DNA of 38,823 nucleotides, taken from contig JAJFFD010000152.1 in the NCBI GenBank assembly GCA_021776805.1, positions 1-38,823 of the forward strand, read 5' to 3'. How positions within the stretch are numbered: the stretch's first letter is position 1; each line of letters begins with the position of its first letter. This document shows, piece by piece, positions 16,796 through 25,617 of this stretch. The translations under genes and the position numbers were made by a program. Below the pieces are notes generated by a model that saw only the letters and a program-made list of their open reading frames with translations, did no database searches and was not told the DNA's origin. Source of the DNA: Planctomycetota bacterium. Its GTDB lineage: Bacteria; Planctomycetota; UBA1135; UBA2386.

Positions 16796-19033
16796 TCAAC
16801 CCCCAAGCCTAGCCAAGTCCAGGCGCAAAACCGCGTACCCATCGATCTCGAAGTGCTCGACGCGAATCTCCACCTGCCGGTCCTCCTCGAGCTGGAAGCG
16901 CCCTTTGTCCTCTGTCGGGCCATGCCAGGTCCAATTGTCGATGATGCGCTCGTCGTCGACGCTGACGCGTATCCCGTCATCGGAGAGGGTTGTGATCTGC
17001 CATGCTCCTGCGGGCAATTGCAAACTCGTACTCGCAATGCTGCCGAAGCGGTCTCGTTCCAGCTGAGCATTGGCGATCTCGACACTGAGCTTGCGCTGAC
17101 TCGGGCCAGCATTGCCATAGCTCAGATCGAGGTGATCGATGCGGGTGGCGAGGCCATTCTCCTCGGCCTCGCGCAGCCATCCGGGGTAATCCTCCCGTGG
17201 ATCTACGGTCCATGCGAAGACGCGAAGATCCCAGTTCGCGGAAATGATTGTACCGCGGAGACGGTGGGTCTCGGAAGCGAACCGTATCGGAATATCGTAG
17301 CTGAGAACCGAGCTCCCAGCGCTGCTCACACGCAACTGCACTGGCTTGCCCGGCCGATCGATTGCGTGATGGCGTTGCAGACGTAGATCACCCTCGGGCT
17401 CTGAGTAGCGCAGCATCGCCTCTCCCAAATAGAACTCATAGAGATGCTCGGAGCCGCGACTGCGCAAGGTTCGCAGCATCGGCTCATGGTGATCCCAGGG
17501 ACCCCAGTCCCCCATGATGATGTTCTGCCGGCCGGCGAGTGCATTGCGCATGCCACGAGGCTGAGCGGCCGCGATCTCTGGCAGCTGCGCCGCGATGTCG
17601 GGGAGAGGCCTCGCTGCTTCCTGCGCGGAGGCCAGGATGCGCGAGCTTTCATCCAGATCGAGTTCGCGATCACAGTCCGACACTAAGTTGAAGCCATACT
17701 CGGTGCCTTGCACCTGGCGTAACTGCAGCACCGTATCGACCGCGACGAAGCTGTTGTGCAGCACACGATTGCCTTCGCTGGCAGCTCCATTCGCCAGCGC
17801 CCAGGGAGTCGTCAGAAGCTCCTTGTCCTCGTCCCACCATAGAAAGACTCCGCAGCGATCTCCCTGAAACTGGTTGCTGCTGATGAGATTATCGCTGCCG
17901 TGCTCGATGTTGATGCCGCCACGCTCCGCGCCGTAGCCCGCGTCACCGTTCTCTGCGAAGCGATTGCCACGAATCTCCATGCCCGAGGAGTAGCCGCCCC
18001 AGATGCCACAGATGGCATTGCCCGAGAAGCGATTGCCGATGATTCGGTTACCGAAGCTGAAGGTCAACTCCAGGCCATGGGCTGCCGCATAGGAACAGTC
18101 GTTGTCGTAGAAGAGGTTTCGGGCGTTGCCGGCCTGCCGATACTCAAAAGCATCGGTCGCCGCTGGCTTCTGCCCCAGAGCCTCTCGCCCGGCGAAGGCA
18201 AAGACGCCGTCACCACCATGGGTAATCGAGTTCTTTGCGATGATGTTCGCCTTGCACTGCTCGAACATGAGCAGGCCAGCGGAATCCTGCCCGCGATTGT
18301 AAACCCCATGGCTGTAGCCTCGGATGCAGAAGTCCAGTGCGTTGCGCATGATCTTGTTCCGCGAACTCCGCCACAGGGCCAGGCCCCAGCCCGAGAGGAA
18401 AGAGCAGTCGTTGTCGTAGATCAGCGAGTCTTCGACTCGATCCAAGAGGATTCCGTTTTGCCCGCGTCGCACCAGGCAGCGACGCACAAGCACCTGCTTC
18501 GAACTTGCGATGGAGATGCCGGCCCCGTAGCGGATGGCCCATTCGCCTGAGTCATTGTGGTGCGGGTCGAGCCAGTCCCGACCGTCATCCGCCACCTCCG
18601 GGCTGGAATGCAGGCGCTGACGAAAGTTGTCCAGGAGGACCAGGTCCTCGATGAGCAGCCCAGGGGCTCTTTCCGCCGCGATGCCGACGCGATAGCCCCG
18701 AATATCCATGCCCGCAATCTCGACTCCACTGTGACCCTCTACGCGCAGGCCGATCCCCGTCATTCGATCCCAGCTACGCGTCAGGGGTGCGCCGCGAAGC
18801 ACGCTGCCCGCCGAAAACTCGACGCGGATATCGTCGGCAACGATCTGAATGACGCCATCGTCGTTCACATCCTCGATCACCAGGCCTTGAGGAATGACGA
18901 TCCGACAGGATCGATCGACTCTTGTGTCGTCAGCCTCGAGAAGCAATTCGGGTAGGGGGATTTGCTGCGACGGATCCTGCGGCAGGATCGGCGCAGCGAG
19001 CAGGAGCGAGGCGAGGACATATCGGCAGCACAT
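16796..19033 (-). CDS. Right-handed parallel beta-helix repeat protein, exported
   Basis: A 745-residue exported protein. After a signal peptide (1-18) come about 450 residues of short beta-helix coils with repeated N-x-I/F-x-x-N turns: NGILLDRVEDSLIYDNDCSF, NKIMRNALDF, NRIIGNRFSGNAICGIW, MEIRGNRFAENGDAGYG, NLISSNQFQGDRCGVFLWW. This is the NosD/pectate-lyase-like coil pattern of proteins that bind or cleave polysaccharides. The last 230 residues or so are non-repetitive and beta-rich, including a W-rich sandwich-like end (WTWHGPTEDKGRFQLEEDRQ) that I do not recognise. It lies between the patatin-ferredoxin gene (53 bp upstream) and a lipoprotein gene (6 bp downstream). Catalytic residues cannot be assigned. 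Confidence 0.8.
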   Translation of the reverse strand: MCCRYVLASLLLAAPILPQDPSQQIPLPELLLEADDTRVDRSCRIVIPQGLVIEDVNDDGVIQIVADDIRVEFSAGSVLRGAPLTRSWDRMTGIGLRVEGHSGVEIAGMDIRGYRVGIAAERAPGLLIEDLVLLDNFRQRLHSSPEVADDGRDWLDPHHNDSGEWAIRYGAGISIASSKQVLVRRCLVRRGQNGILLDRVEDSLIYDNDCSFLSGWGLALWRSSRNKIMRNALDFCIRGYSHGVYNRGQDSAGLLMFEQCKANIIAKNSITHGGDGVFAFAGREALGQKPAATDAFEYRQAGNARNLFYDNDCSYAAAHGLELTFSFGNRIIGNRFSGNAICGIWGGYSSGMEIRGNRFAENGDAGYGAERGGINIEHGSDNLISSNQFQGDRCGVFLWWDEDKELLTTPWALANGAASEGNRVLHNSFVAVDTVLQLRQVQGTEYGFNLVSDCDRELDLDESSRILASAQEAARPLPDIAAQLPEIAAAQPRGMRNALAGRQNIIMGDWGPWDHHEPMLRTLRSRGSEHLYEFYLGEAMLRYSEPEGDLRLQRHHAIDRPGKPVQLRVSSAGSSVLSYDIPIRFASETHRLRGTIISANWDLRVFAWTVDPREDYPGWLREAEENGLATRIDHLDLSYGNAGPSQRKLSVEIANAQLERDRFGSIASTSLQLPAGAWQITTLSDDGIRVSVDDERIIDNWTWHGPTEDKGRFQLEEDRQVEIRVEHFEIDGYAVLRLDLARLGG

Positions 19034-19086
19034 CGGCAGGGCAATTTACGTCGCGCGCAGAAACAACCATAGCCCGAAGGCGGCAA

Positions 19087-20235
19087 TCAAAGGTTGCGCA
19101 GACGGATCGCACTGGTCGGGCAGTTCCGTTCGCAGGCCGAATCGCGAGTGCACTCGTAGTTGTGCAGCTTGCGCACGACATTTCCCATTGGCACATCCGC
19201 GTAGCCGCTGGTGGCACAGGTAACAGCACAAATCCCACAGTGGATGCAGGCGTTCATGTCTACATCAAGGTGAACGTAGTCACGAGGCTGTGGCACGGTG
19301 CGATCCACTTCCTGGATGATGCCAGGATCACAGAGGTAGCGCGTGAGCGGATTCGTGGTCAGGGTTTCCAGGGCTTCTCGCTCACCCAGGCGAACTACTT
19401 CGGTGGTATCAGGCTGATCGAGAATGCCGATGTGCCGGACCTTGGGCTTCATCAGCACAACGCGCTCATTCACAAAGCGGTGGAGATTGTGCTCATTGAG
19501 GACCTTGCCCATGATCTCATAGGTCTGAAACATGATATGGGGCAAGGTCGCCCGAAATGGCGTGTCGGAATGGTGGTCGTGACTGGCCAGATCGACGGCG
19601 ATGATTAGATCCCCACGCCGCGCATGAGCTAGCTTGAGCGCCAGGGTCTCAGCCATGCCGCCATCGATGTAGTAGTCGCCGAGCAACTCGATCGGCTCAT
19701 AGACACCTGGCAAGCAACTGGAGGCATAGACCGCGTCCGCGACAGGCACCGGCGAGTTGTCCGGCAGACCGAAGTAGCGCATCGTCCCTTTGGTCAGGGA
19801 AAGCGCATTGCAGAAGAAGGGCTTCGCCATCTCGGAGAAGTCCTGCTGCGGAAGACTGTTCTGCAGGAATTCCCGGTAGTGCTTGCCCTTGTAGACCGAC
19901 GCGTGGCGGTAGCCCTTGACCAGGAACTTGAGCAGATTGAGCTTCAGGTAGTCCTTGATCGAGATCTCCTGAGCAGCTTCTTCGATCTGAAAGCTGTCGC
20001 GCCCAGAAGCATAGAGGCCACCCATGACTGCCCCCATACTGGTGCCAATCACCTCGTCGACCTGCAGGCCCAGGCGCTCGATTGCGCGGATCACTCCGAT
20101 ATGAGCGAAGCCACGCATGCCGCCACCACTCAAGACAAGGATGGTCCTCGGTCGCTCTGAACGCGACCTTCCATTTTGGCCGTTCGCGGAGTTGCCGCTG
20201 CGACCGTTGACTGAGCCGTTGCCGTTTTCGCTCAT
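19087..20235 (-). CDS. Patatin-like phospholipase fused to a C-terminal ferredoxin domain
   Basis: A 382-residue protein in two parts. The N-terminal part (about 30-230) is a patatin lipid acyl hydrolase: oxyanion loop SGGGMRGFAHIG (36-47), nucleophile Ser66 in GTSMG (64-68) and dyad Asp191 in DGG (191-193). The C-terminal part (about 325-382) is a dicluster ferredoxin: Cys330, Cys333, Cys336, Cys340, then Cys362, Asp365, Cys368 and Cys372 in CxxDxxCxxxCP. I start at 20235 (MSENGNGSVNG); an upstream ATG at 20376 would collide with the start of the divergent ligase gene. The first 28 residues are Gly/Asn/Ser-rich and look disordered. Both active sites appear intact. The divergent neighbours are fatty-acid activation and oxidation genes. 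Confidence 0.9.
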   Translation of the reverse strand: MSENGNGSVNGRSGNSANGQNGRSRSERPRTILVLSGGGMRGFAHIGVIRAIERLGLQVDEVIGTSMGAVMGGLYASGRDSFQIEEAAQEISIKDYLKLNLLKFLVKGYRHASVYKGKHYREFLQNSLPQQDFSEMAKPFFCNALSLTKGTMRYFGLPDNSPVPVADAVYASSCLPGVYEPIELLGDYYIDGGMAETLALKLAHARRGDLIIAVDLASHDHHSDTPFRATLPHIMFQTYEIMGKVLNEHNLHRFVNERVVLMKPKVRHIGILDQPDTTEVVRLGEREALETLTTNPLTRYLCDPGIIQEVDRTVPQPRDYVHLDVDMNACIHCGICAVTCATSGYADVPMGNVVRKLHNYECTRDSACERNCPTSAIRLRNL

Positions 20236-20374
20236 TGAGCAGGCCTGCGAGATATGCGCGGACAGGCACAAGGCACAGCCGCCGTCTTCCGATAGATCGG
20301 TATCCAGGTGTTGTTGCCTGAAACATTCGCAAGACTCCGAGCTATAGGAAGATGACCGGGTTCGCCGGTAGACC
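20236..20374. other. Divergent intergenic region, patatin-ferredoxin / acyl-CoA ligase
   Basis: A 139-bp spacer between two divergent starts. On the plus strand a weak -10-like TATAGG lies near 20344, without a matching -35. No clear operator palindrome is visible. A shared regulator of the two sides would have to bind here. Confidence 0.25.
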
Positions 20375-21862
20375 ATGACAACGTGGAAGAAAATCCAACA
20401 GTTGCCGTGGAAGGACCAACGCAGGCTTCAGGATCTCAAACTGGCCAAGTTTGTTCGGGAGTACCTATACCCCTTCCACCCTTACTACCGAGCGCTCTTC
20501 GATAGAGAGAAGATTCGGCCCGACCAGATCCGAACTGTCGCTGACCTAGCACGTCTTCCCCTGACATCGAAGCAGGACCTGCTGCCAACAGCGGATGATC
20601 CGCAGCAGTTCAAGAACTTCATCCTGCAGCCAGATGCTGCTTCCTTGAAGCAAGCCTGGCCACTGTCGAAGAAACTACCACTCCTGGCCCAGCGCCTCAT
20701 GCGCGGATCCGATGTGGTGAAGAAGCAACTCCGGCGCGAATTCTCGCCCTGCTTCATGTCCTTCACGACGGGCCGATCGGCGGAGCCGATGCCCTTCTTC
20801 TACTCTCTGCACGATCTGGACAATCTGCACGAGACCGGTATGCGCCTGGTCGATGTGCTCGGGCTCGAGCAGGAATACCGCATCGCGAATCTCTTCCCCT
20901 ACGCCCCCCATCTGGCCTTCTGGCAGGTGGTCTTCGCGGGCCTCGAAACGGGGATGATGGTGCTGAGCACCGGCGGCGGCCGAGTCATGGGCAGCTCTGG
21001 CGACCTGCGCGCCATCGCCAGAACGAAAGCCGACGCCATCCTCGGAGTGCCGGGCTATATCTACCACCTGCTGCGTCGCGGCGCTGCGGAGGGGCACGAC
21101 CTGTCCTCGGTCAAGACCGTCGTCCTCGGCGCGGAACGAGTCCCGCCGGGCATGAAGAACAAGATCCGCAGCATGCTCACAGAGATGGGCGCGGGCGATG
21201 TGCAAGTCTTTGGAACCTACGGCTTCACCGAGGCACGCATGGCTTTTGCGGAATGCCCCACCGGTGATCCCGAAGTCTACTCGGGCTACCACCTCTATCC
21301 GGATCTCGCCATCTTCGAAGTCATCGACCCGAAGACTGGCGAGGTACTACCGGAGGGCGAAAGCGGAGAACTGGTGATCACACCTCTCGACGGGCGCGCC
21401 AGCACGGTCTTTCGCTATCGCACAGGCGACCTGGTTCGCGGCGGTATCCGAACGGAACCCTGCCCGCATTGTGGGCGCTGCGTCCCGCGGATCAGTAGCG
21501 ACCTTACACGCGAAAGCAGTCTCAAGGATCTGCAGACGCTCAAGGTGAAGGGCACTCTGATCAATCTCGAAGATTGCGCGCAGATCCTGGGCGACTTCTC
21601 CGAGATCGAGGAGTGGCAGATCGAGCTTTGCAAGAAGGACAACGATCCGATGGAAGTCGACGAAATCGTCGTACGCTTGGCTGTGCAGGAGGATGCCTGC
21701 GAGCAGGAGACCATCAAGAAGATCAAAGAGAGCTTCAAGGGGCGCATCGAAGTCTCACCGAACCGAGTGGAGTTCTTCGACCTCCCCGACATGCTCGAGA
21801 AGATCGGCATGGAGAGTGAGATGAAGGAAAAGCGCTTCGTCGACTCTCGCCCGGAACTTTGA
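20375..21862 (+). CDS. Acyl-CoA ligase, phenylacetate-CoA ligase (PaaK)-like
   Basis: A 495-residue adenylate-forming enzyme that would activate a carboxylic acid to its CoA thioester with ATP. The N-terminus has PYYRALFD and LPLTSKQDL, typical of PaaK-like ligases. The phosphate-binding loop is SFTTGRSAEP (129-138), altered from the usual SSGTTGKP. Motif A5 is YGFTEARM, the hinge/ribose motif is YRTGDLV, and a CPHCGRC cysteine cluster follows. The gene leads a tight set with thiolase (15 bp gap) and FadJ-like dehydrogenase, so a fatty or aryl-alkanoic acid destined for beta-oxidation is the likely substrate. No Shine-Dalgarno is obvious before the ATG. Confidence 0.85.
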   Translation: MTTWKKIQQLPWKDQRRLQDLKLAKFVREYLYPFHPYYRALFDREKIRPDQIRTVADLARLPLTSKQDLLPTADDPQQFKNFILQPDAASLKQAWPLSKKLPLLAQRLMRGSDVVKKQLRREFSPCFMSFTTGRSAEPMPFFYSLHDLDNLHETGMRLVDVLGLEQEYRIANLFPYAPHLAFWQVVFAGLETGMMVLSTGGGRVMGSSGDLRAIARTKADAILGVPGYIYHLLRRGAAEGHDLSSVKTVVLGAERVPPGMKNKIRSMLTEMGAGDVQVFGTYGFTEARMAFAECPTGDPEVYSGYHLYPDLAIFEVIDPKTGEVLPEGESGELVITPLDGRASTVFRYRTGDLVRGGIRTEPCPHCGRCVPRISSDLTRESSLKDLQTLKVKGTLINLEDCAQILGDFSEIEEWQIELCKKDNDPMEVDEIVVRLAVQEDACEQETIKKIKESFKGRIEVSPNRVEFFDLPDMLEKIGMESEMKEKRFVDSRPEL

Positions 21863-21877
21863 TCCTGATAGGGAATC

Positions 21878-23179
21878 ATGATGGCTGACAAGAAGGACAC
21901 TCTGGCGATCGTCGCCGGCTGCAGAACCCCCTTCAGCAAGGCTGGCACAGAACTGGCGGCGGCATCCGCGGCCGATCTGGCCTGCCATGCTTTTCGCGAG
22001 ACCATAGACAAGAGCGGCGTCGATCCGAGCTGCATCGACGAAGTCATCCTCGGATGCGCCGGTGCTGATGCCAGCGAGGCGAATGTCGCGCGCGTGGCCG
22101 CCCTGCGTGCCGGAGTCCCGCAGGAAGTCCCAGCAGTCACCATCATGCGCAACTGCGCTTCCGGCATGGAAAGTGTCTTTGCTGCACAAATGCGTCTCCG
22201 CGCAGGAGAGGGTGAGGTCTTCCTGGTGGGTGGCAGCGAAGCCATGTCCAAGTATCCGCTCATCTACGGCAAGGCCGCCACCGACTTCTTCGCGCGCCTG
22301 GCCCGCGCCCGCAGCAGCATGGCTCGGGTAAAGAGCATCGCTAGCTTCCGACCGCGCTTTCTCAAGCCGCGAATCGCCATCAAAGAAGGCCTCACTGATC
22401 CGGTCAGCGGCCTCATGATGGGCAACACGGCAGAGAATGTTGCTCGGCGATTCGGAATCAGTCGCGAAGAGCAGGACAGGTTCGCCCTCCGCAGCCACGA
22501 ACGTGCCATGGCAGCTCGCGAGAGGGGCCGCTTCAATCAAGAGATTGCCGCCATGCCAGTGCCCCCGAAATTCGGTGCCATGGCCGAAGAGGACAACGGT
22601 ATCCGTGGCAATCAAAGCCTGGAGGCCTTGGCCAAGCTGCGCCCGGTCTTTGACAAGCGCGAAGGTGATGTCACCGTCGGCAACGCCTGCCAAATCACCG
22701 ACGGTGCCGCCGCCATGCTGGTCATGTCACAAGCCAGGGCCGAGTCCATGGGGCTCGATATTCTCGCCTTGATCCGCGCGCACAGCCGCGCTGGATTGGA
22801 CCCGGCCTACATGGGGCTGGGACCCGTGCATGCCACACCCAAGGCACTTGCTTCAGCCGACCTGTCCCTTGCGGACATGGACCTGGTCGAGATCAACGAA
22901 GCCTTCGCAGCTCAGGTTCTCGGTTGCCTGGCAGCCTTCGAGGACGAGGATTACTGCCGTAGAGAGCTCGGACTCGACGCGGCCATCGGCGCCATCGATC
23001 CGGCGATCCTGAACGTAAATGGGGGCGCAATCTCCCTCGGTCACCCAATCGCTGCAACTGGCGCGCGACTCACCCTGACCTTGGCCGAAGAACTCAAACA
23101 GCGCGGCAAGCGCTACGGCCTCGCGACTCTCTGCATCGGTGGTGGCCAGGGACAGGCAATCATCCTGGAGGCAGCATGA
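21878..23179 (+). CDS. Acetyl-CoA acyltransferase (thiolase)
   Basis: A 433-residue thiolase carrying out the last step of beta-oxidation, or the reverse condensation. Catalytic residues: nucleophile Cys93 in NCASGME, His389 in GGAISLGHPIAATGAR and second Cys419 in LCIGGGQG; NEAFAAQ is present. Length and the FAD-type spacing fit the long-chain FadA/FadI group better than short-chain acetyl-CoA acetyltransferases. Two ATGs are adjacent (21878 and 21881); AGGGA lies about 5 nt upstream of the first. The stop overlaps the start of the FadJ-like gene (ATGA), so the two subunits are probably made in equal amounts. Confidence 0.93.
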   Translation: MMADKKDTLAIVAGCRTPFSKAGTELAAASAADLACHAFRETIDKSGVDPSCIDEVILGCAGADASEANVARVAALRAGVPQEVPAVTIMRNCASGMESVFAAQMRLRAGEGEVFLVGGSEAMSKYPLIYGKAATDFFARLARARSSMARVKSIASFRPRFLKPRIAIKEGLTDPVSGLMMGNTAENVARRFGISREEQDRFALRSHERAMAARERGRFNQEIAAMPVPPKFGAMAEEDNGIRGNQSLEALAKLRPVFDKREGDVTVGNACQITDGAAAMLVMSQARAESMGLDILALIRAHSRAGLDPAYMGLGPVHATPKALASADLSLADMDLVEINEAFAAQVLGCLAAFEDEDYCRRELGLDAAIGAIDPAILNVNGGAISLGHPIAATGARLTLTLAEELKQRGKRYGLATLCIGGGQGQAIILEAA

Positions 23180-25332
23180 GCTCGAGCGCAGTATCATCGT
23201 CCACTAGCGTGACAAGTCAGCAGGATACCGGCCGCGTCCATCTCGAGATGGGCAGCGATGGCATTGCCCTATTGCGCCTCGCTCCCGCGGGCACCAAGGT
23301 GGTAACCCTCACCGAGGAACGTCTGCGCTCTCTCGAGGAAAGCATCGGTGAACTCGAGTCCAAGGCTGACCTGAAGGCGGTCATCGTCACAGGTCCTGGC
23401 CCGAAGATGTTCGCCGCTGGCGCTGACATCAAGCTGATCCAGGGGATCACCGATCCGGTCAAGGGTGCAGAAGCCGCTGAGTACGGCCAGTCACTGTTCG
23501 CAAAGCTGGGCGAGCTTCCCGTCCCGGTGCTTGGCGCGATCGAAGGACCCTGCCTTGGTGGTGGTCTGGAACTCGCCCTCTGCTTCGATGTCCGCATTGC
23601 CAGCAGCGATGGCTCGACCAAGATCGGTTTGCCCGAGGTCAAGCTCGGCATCATTCCGGGCTTCGGCGGCACGCAGCGATTGAGCCGACTGGTTGGTCTG
23701 CCAAAGGCGCTGGACATGATCCTGACCGGCAAGATGCTGTCGGCAGAGAAGGCGCGCAAAACCGGCGTCATCGATCGAGTCGTCCCCGCCGAACGCCTGC
23801 TCGAGGCAGCTCGCGAGGAGGCAGAGAAGCTCTCGAAGACTGGGCGCAAGGGCCCCGCCCGCAAACTGCGTGGCATGGATCATTGGATGAGCAAGTTCCC
23901 GCCGCTGCGCGGGTTCATCGCCAAGAAGGTGGCGAAGACTCTGAGCAGAGGACAAGCAAGGTTTTACGAAGCCCCACCGCGAGCCCTCGAACTCTGCATG
24001 GATGCCTTCCGGCTACCGGCGGCAGAGGGCTTGAAGAGAGAAGCCAAGGCCCTGGGTGATCTGATCGTCGGCCCCACCAGCAAGGGACTCGTGCACCTTT
24101 ACTTCCTGACTGAACGGGCCAAGCGTCTGGGTAGAGGCGAAGAAGCCATCGATCTTCAGCGCGCCATGGTCGTCGGTGGCGGCGCCATGGGTGCCGGCAT
24201 CGCCGCCTGTATGGCAAACAAGAGCATTCAGGTGCGACTCTGTGATGTCGCAACTGAGAATTTGGTCAAGGCCAAGGCACGGCTGCAAAAGGCTCTAGCC
24301 AAGAAGCTCGCTCGTCGACGCATCAAGAAGCACGAAGCCATGGCGATTCAAGACCGCCTCGCTGTATCCACCGACTGGGGATCATTGGCTCAGACCGATC
24401 TCTTTCTCGAAGCCGTTCCAGAGAACATGCAGCTCAAGGCGAAGATCTTCGAGCAGTGCAAGGCAAAGGGCTTGAGTGAGGACGCGATCGTTGCCACGAA
24501 CACATCGTCCTTGTCCGTGGATGAGATGGCGGAGAACTTCGCAGATCCGAGCCGAGTCGTGGGCATCCACTTCTTCAATCCGCCGGAAAAGATGCCGCTG
24601 GTGGAAATCATCCGCGGCAAAGCAACCGGCGATCGGGCCCTTCAGACCGCCTGCAAACTCGCGGTTCGTCTGGGCAAGTTCCCGGTCATCGTGCAGAACT
24701 CACCTGGCTTCCTGGTGAATCGCTGCCTGGGTCCATACATCAACGAGGCTGCTGCCCTCATGGCAGAGGGTAATTCGCCTGAAGCCATCGATCAGACCAT
24801 GCTCGACTTCGGCATGCCGATGGGCCCCGCGAGGCTCCTCGATGAGGTCGGATTTGACGTGGCCGCTAAGGTCAGCGAGGTTCTGTCCGCAGCCTATCCG
24901 GACCGCATGCAGCCTGACCCGCTATTTGCCGCCATGGTGGAGGCCGGATTCCTGGGTCAAAAGACCGGTGGTGGCCTCTATGACAAGACCGGCAAGCAGC
25001 CAGGCAGAGGGCGAGCGGTCCTCGCAGGCCTACGCCAACTGAATGGCGGCGAGAGCCGGAGCGCCAGTCGATCCGAGATCCTGGAGCGACTCATCTACCC
25101 CATGGTGGACGAGGCATACCGCTGTCTCGACGAGGGGCTTGTGGAGTCCGAGAGCGACCTGGACTTGGGACTGGTGATGGGCATGGGCTTCCCGCCCTTC
25201 ACAGGCGGCATCACGCGCTATGCGGAACGTGAGGGCCTGCGCACCATCGTCGAGTCTCTCGAGCGACTGGCTGGCAGCAAGGACCCGAGGTTCATGCCTG
25301 CCAATGGACTGAAAGAACGCAGCCGCTCCTGA
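23176..25332 (+). CDS. fadJ: Enoyl-CoA hydratase / 3-hydroxyacyl-CoA dehydrogenase fusion (FadJ/FadB-like)
   Basis: A 718-residue bifunctional alpha subunit of the fatty-acid oxidation complex. The hydratase part (about 20-210) has AAGADI, GGGLELALCFDVR with Glu132 and GLPEVKLGIIPGFGG with Glu154, the two catalytic acids of the FadB family. The dehydrogenase part has VVGGGAMGAGIA (332-343, NAD-binding), NTSSLSVDE, HFFNPPEKMPLVEIIRG with catalytic His465, and NSPGFLVNR (508-516). The C-terminal helical domain ends with MGMGFPPFTGG. It follows thiolase with an ATGA overlap, like the fadIJ pairs. The first 15 residues are Ser/Thr-rich and nonconserved. Confidence 0.95.
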   Translation: MSSSAVSSSTSVTSQQDTGRVHLEMGSDGIALLRLAPAGTKVVTLTEERLRSLEESIGELESKADLKAVIVTGPGPKMFAAGADIKLIQGITDPVKGAEAAEYGQSLFAKLGELPVPVLGAIEGPCLGGGLELALCFDVRIASSDGSTKIGLPEVKLGIIPGFGGTQRLSRLVGLPKALDMILTGKMLSAEKARKTGVIDRVVPAERLLEAAREEAEKLSKTGRKGPARKLRGMDHWMSKFPPLRGFIAKKVAKTLSRGQARFYEAPPRALELCMDAFRLPAAEGLKREAKALGDLIVGPTSKGLVHLYFLTERAKRLGRGEEAIDLQRAMVVGGGAMGAGIAACMANKSIQVRLCDVATENLVKAKARLQKALAKKLARRRIKKHEAMAIQDRLAVSTDWGSLAQTDLFLEAVPENMQLKAKIFEQCKAKGLSEDAIVATNTSSLSVDEMAENFADPSRVVGIHFFNPPEKMPLVEIIRGKATGDRALQTACKLAVRLGKFPVIVQNSPGFLVNRCLGPYINEAAALMAEGNSPEAIDQTMLDFGMPMGPARLLDEVGFDVAAKVSEVLSAAYPDRMQPDPLFAAMVEAGFLGQKTGGGLYDKTGKQPGRGRAVLAGLRQLNGGESRSASRSEILERLIYPMVDEAYRCLDEGLVESESDLDLGLVMGMGFPPFTGGITRYAEREGLRTIVESLERLAGSKDPRFMPANGLKERSRS

Positions 25333-25617
25333 ACGTCTCGTTTAGCGACTGCGCAGCTCTTGGTCTCGACCAGGGAATACCCCGTCGATTTTCTTGGACG
25401 ATGCTCCTCGACAGTAACTCGGCAAAGGCCGATGCCAACGCGAAGTCCTGAGTCGCGCAAAACCGAGCGTATCGCCCATAGCGAATACCGAAACCAGGCG
25501 GCGCCTGCGAGGTAGTCTGAGTTGGCGGCCCTGCACTAAGCCTGCAGCCCTGTTGTTCCGATTAACAACTACTGGCCGCTTGTCTGTCTGTTCTTTCACC
25601 AACACAGGAGGGCCTTC
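25333..25617. other. 285-bp intergenic region
   Basis: It contains a small hairpin after the FadJ-like gene (CTTGGT-CTCG-ACCAGG, 25359-25374, with G-T wobble) and an inverted repeat GTTGTT-ccgatt-AACAAC (25552-25569) 49 bp before the next start. AGGAGG lies just upstream of the GTG at 25618. I see no convincing tRNA or small gene. Confidence 0.35.
25359..25374 (+). terminator. Weak terminator-like hairpin after the beta-oxidation genes
   Basis: CTTGGT and ACCAGG form a six-pair stem (one wobble) with loop CTCG, 27 nt after the FadJ-like stop. A T-rich stretch (ATTTTCTTGG) starts about 15 nt further on, too far for a textbook intrinsic terminator. Confidence 0.25.

Noticed and set aside
25552..25569. 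GTTGTT-ccgatt-AACAAC inverted repeat as an operator
   Set aside because: Only 6 bp arms and no neighbouring regulator gene; expected by chance at this scale.
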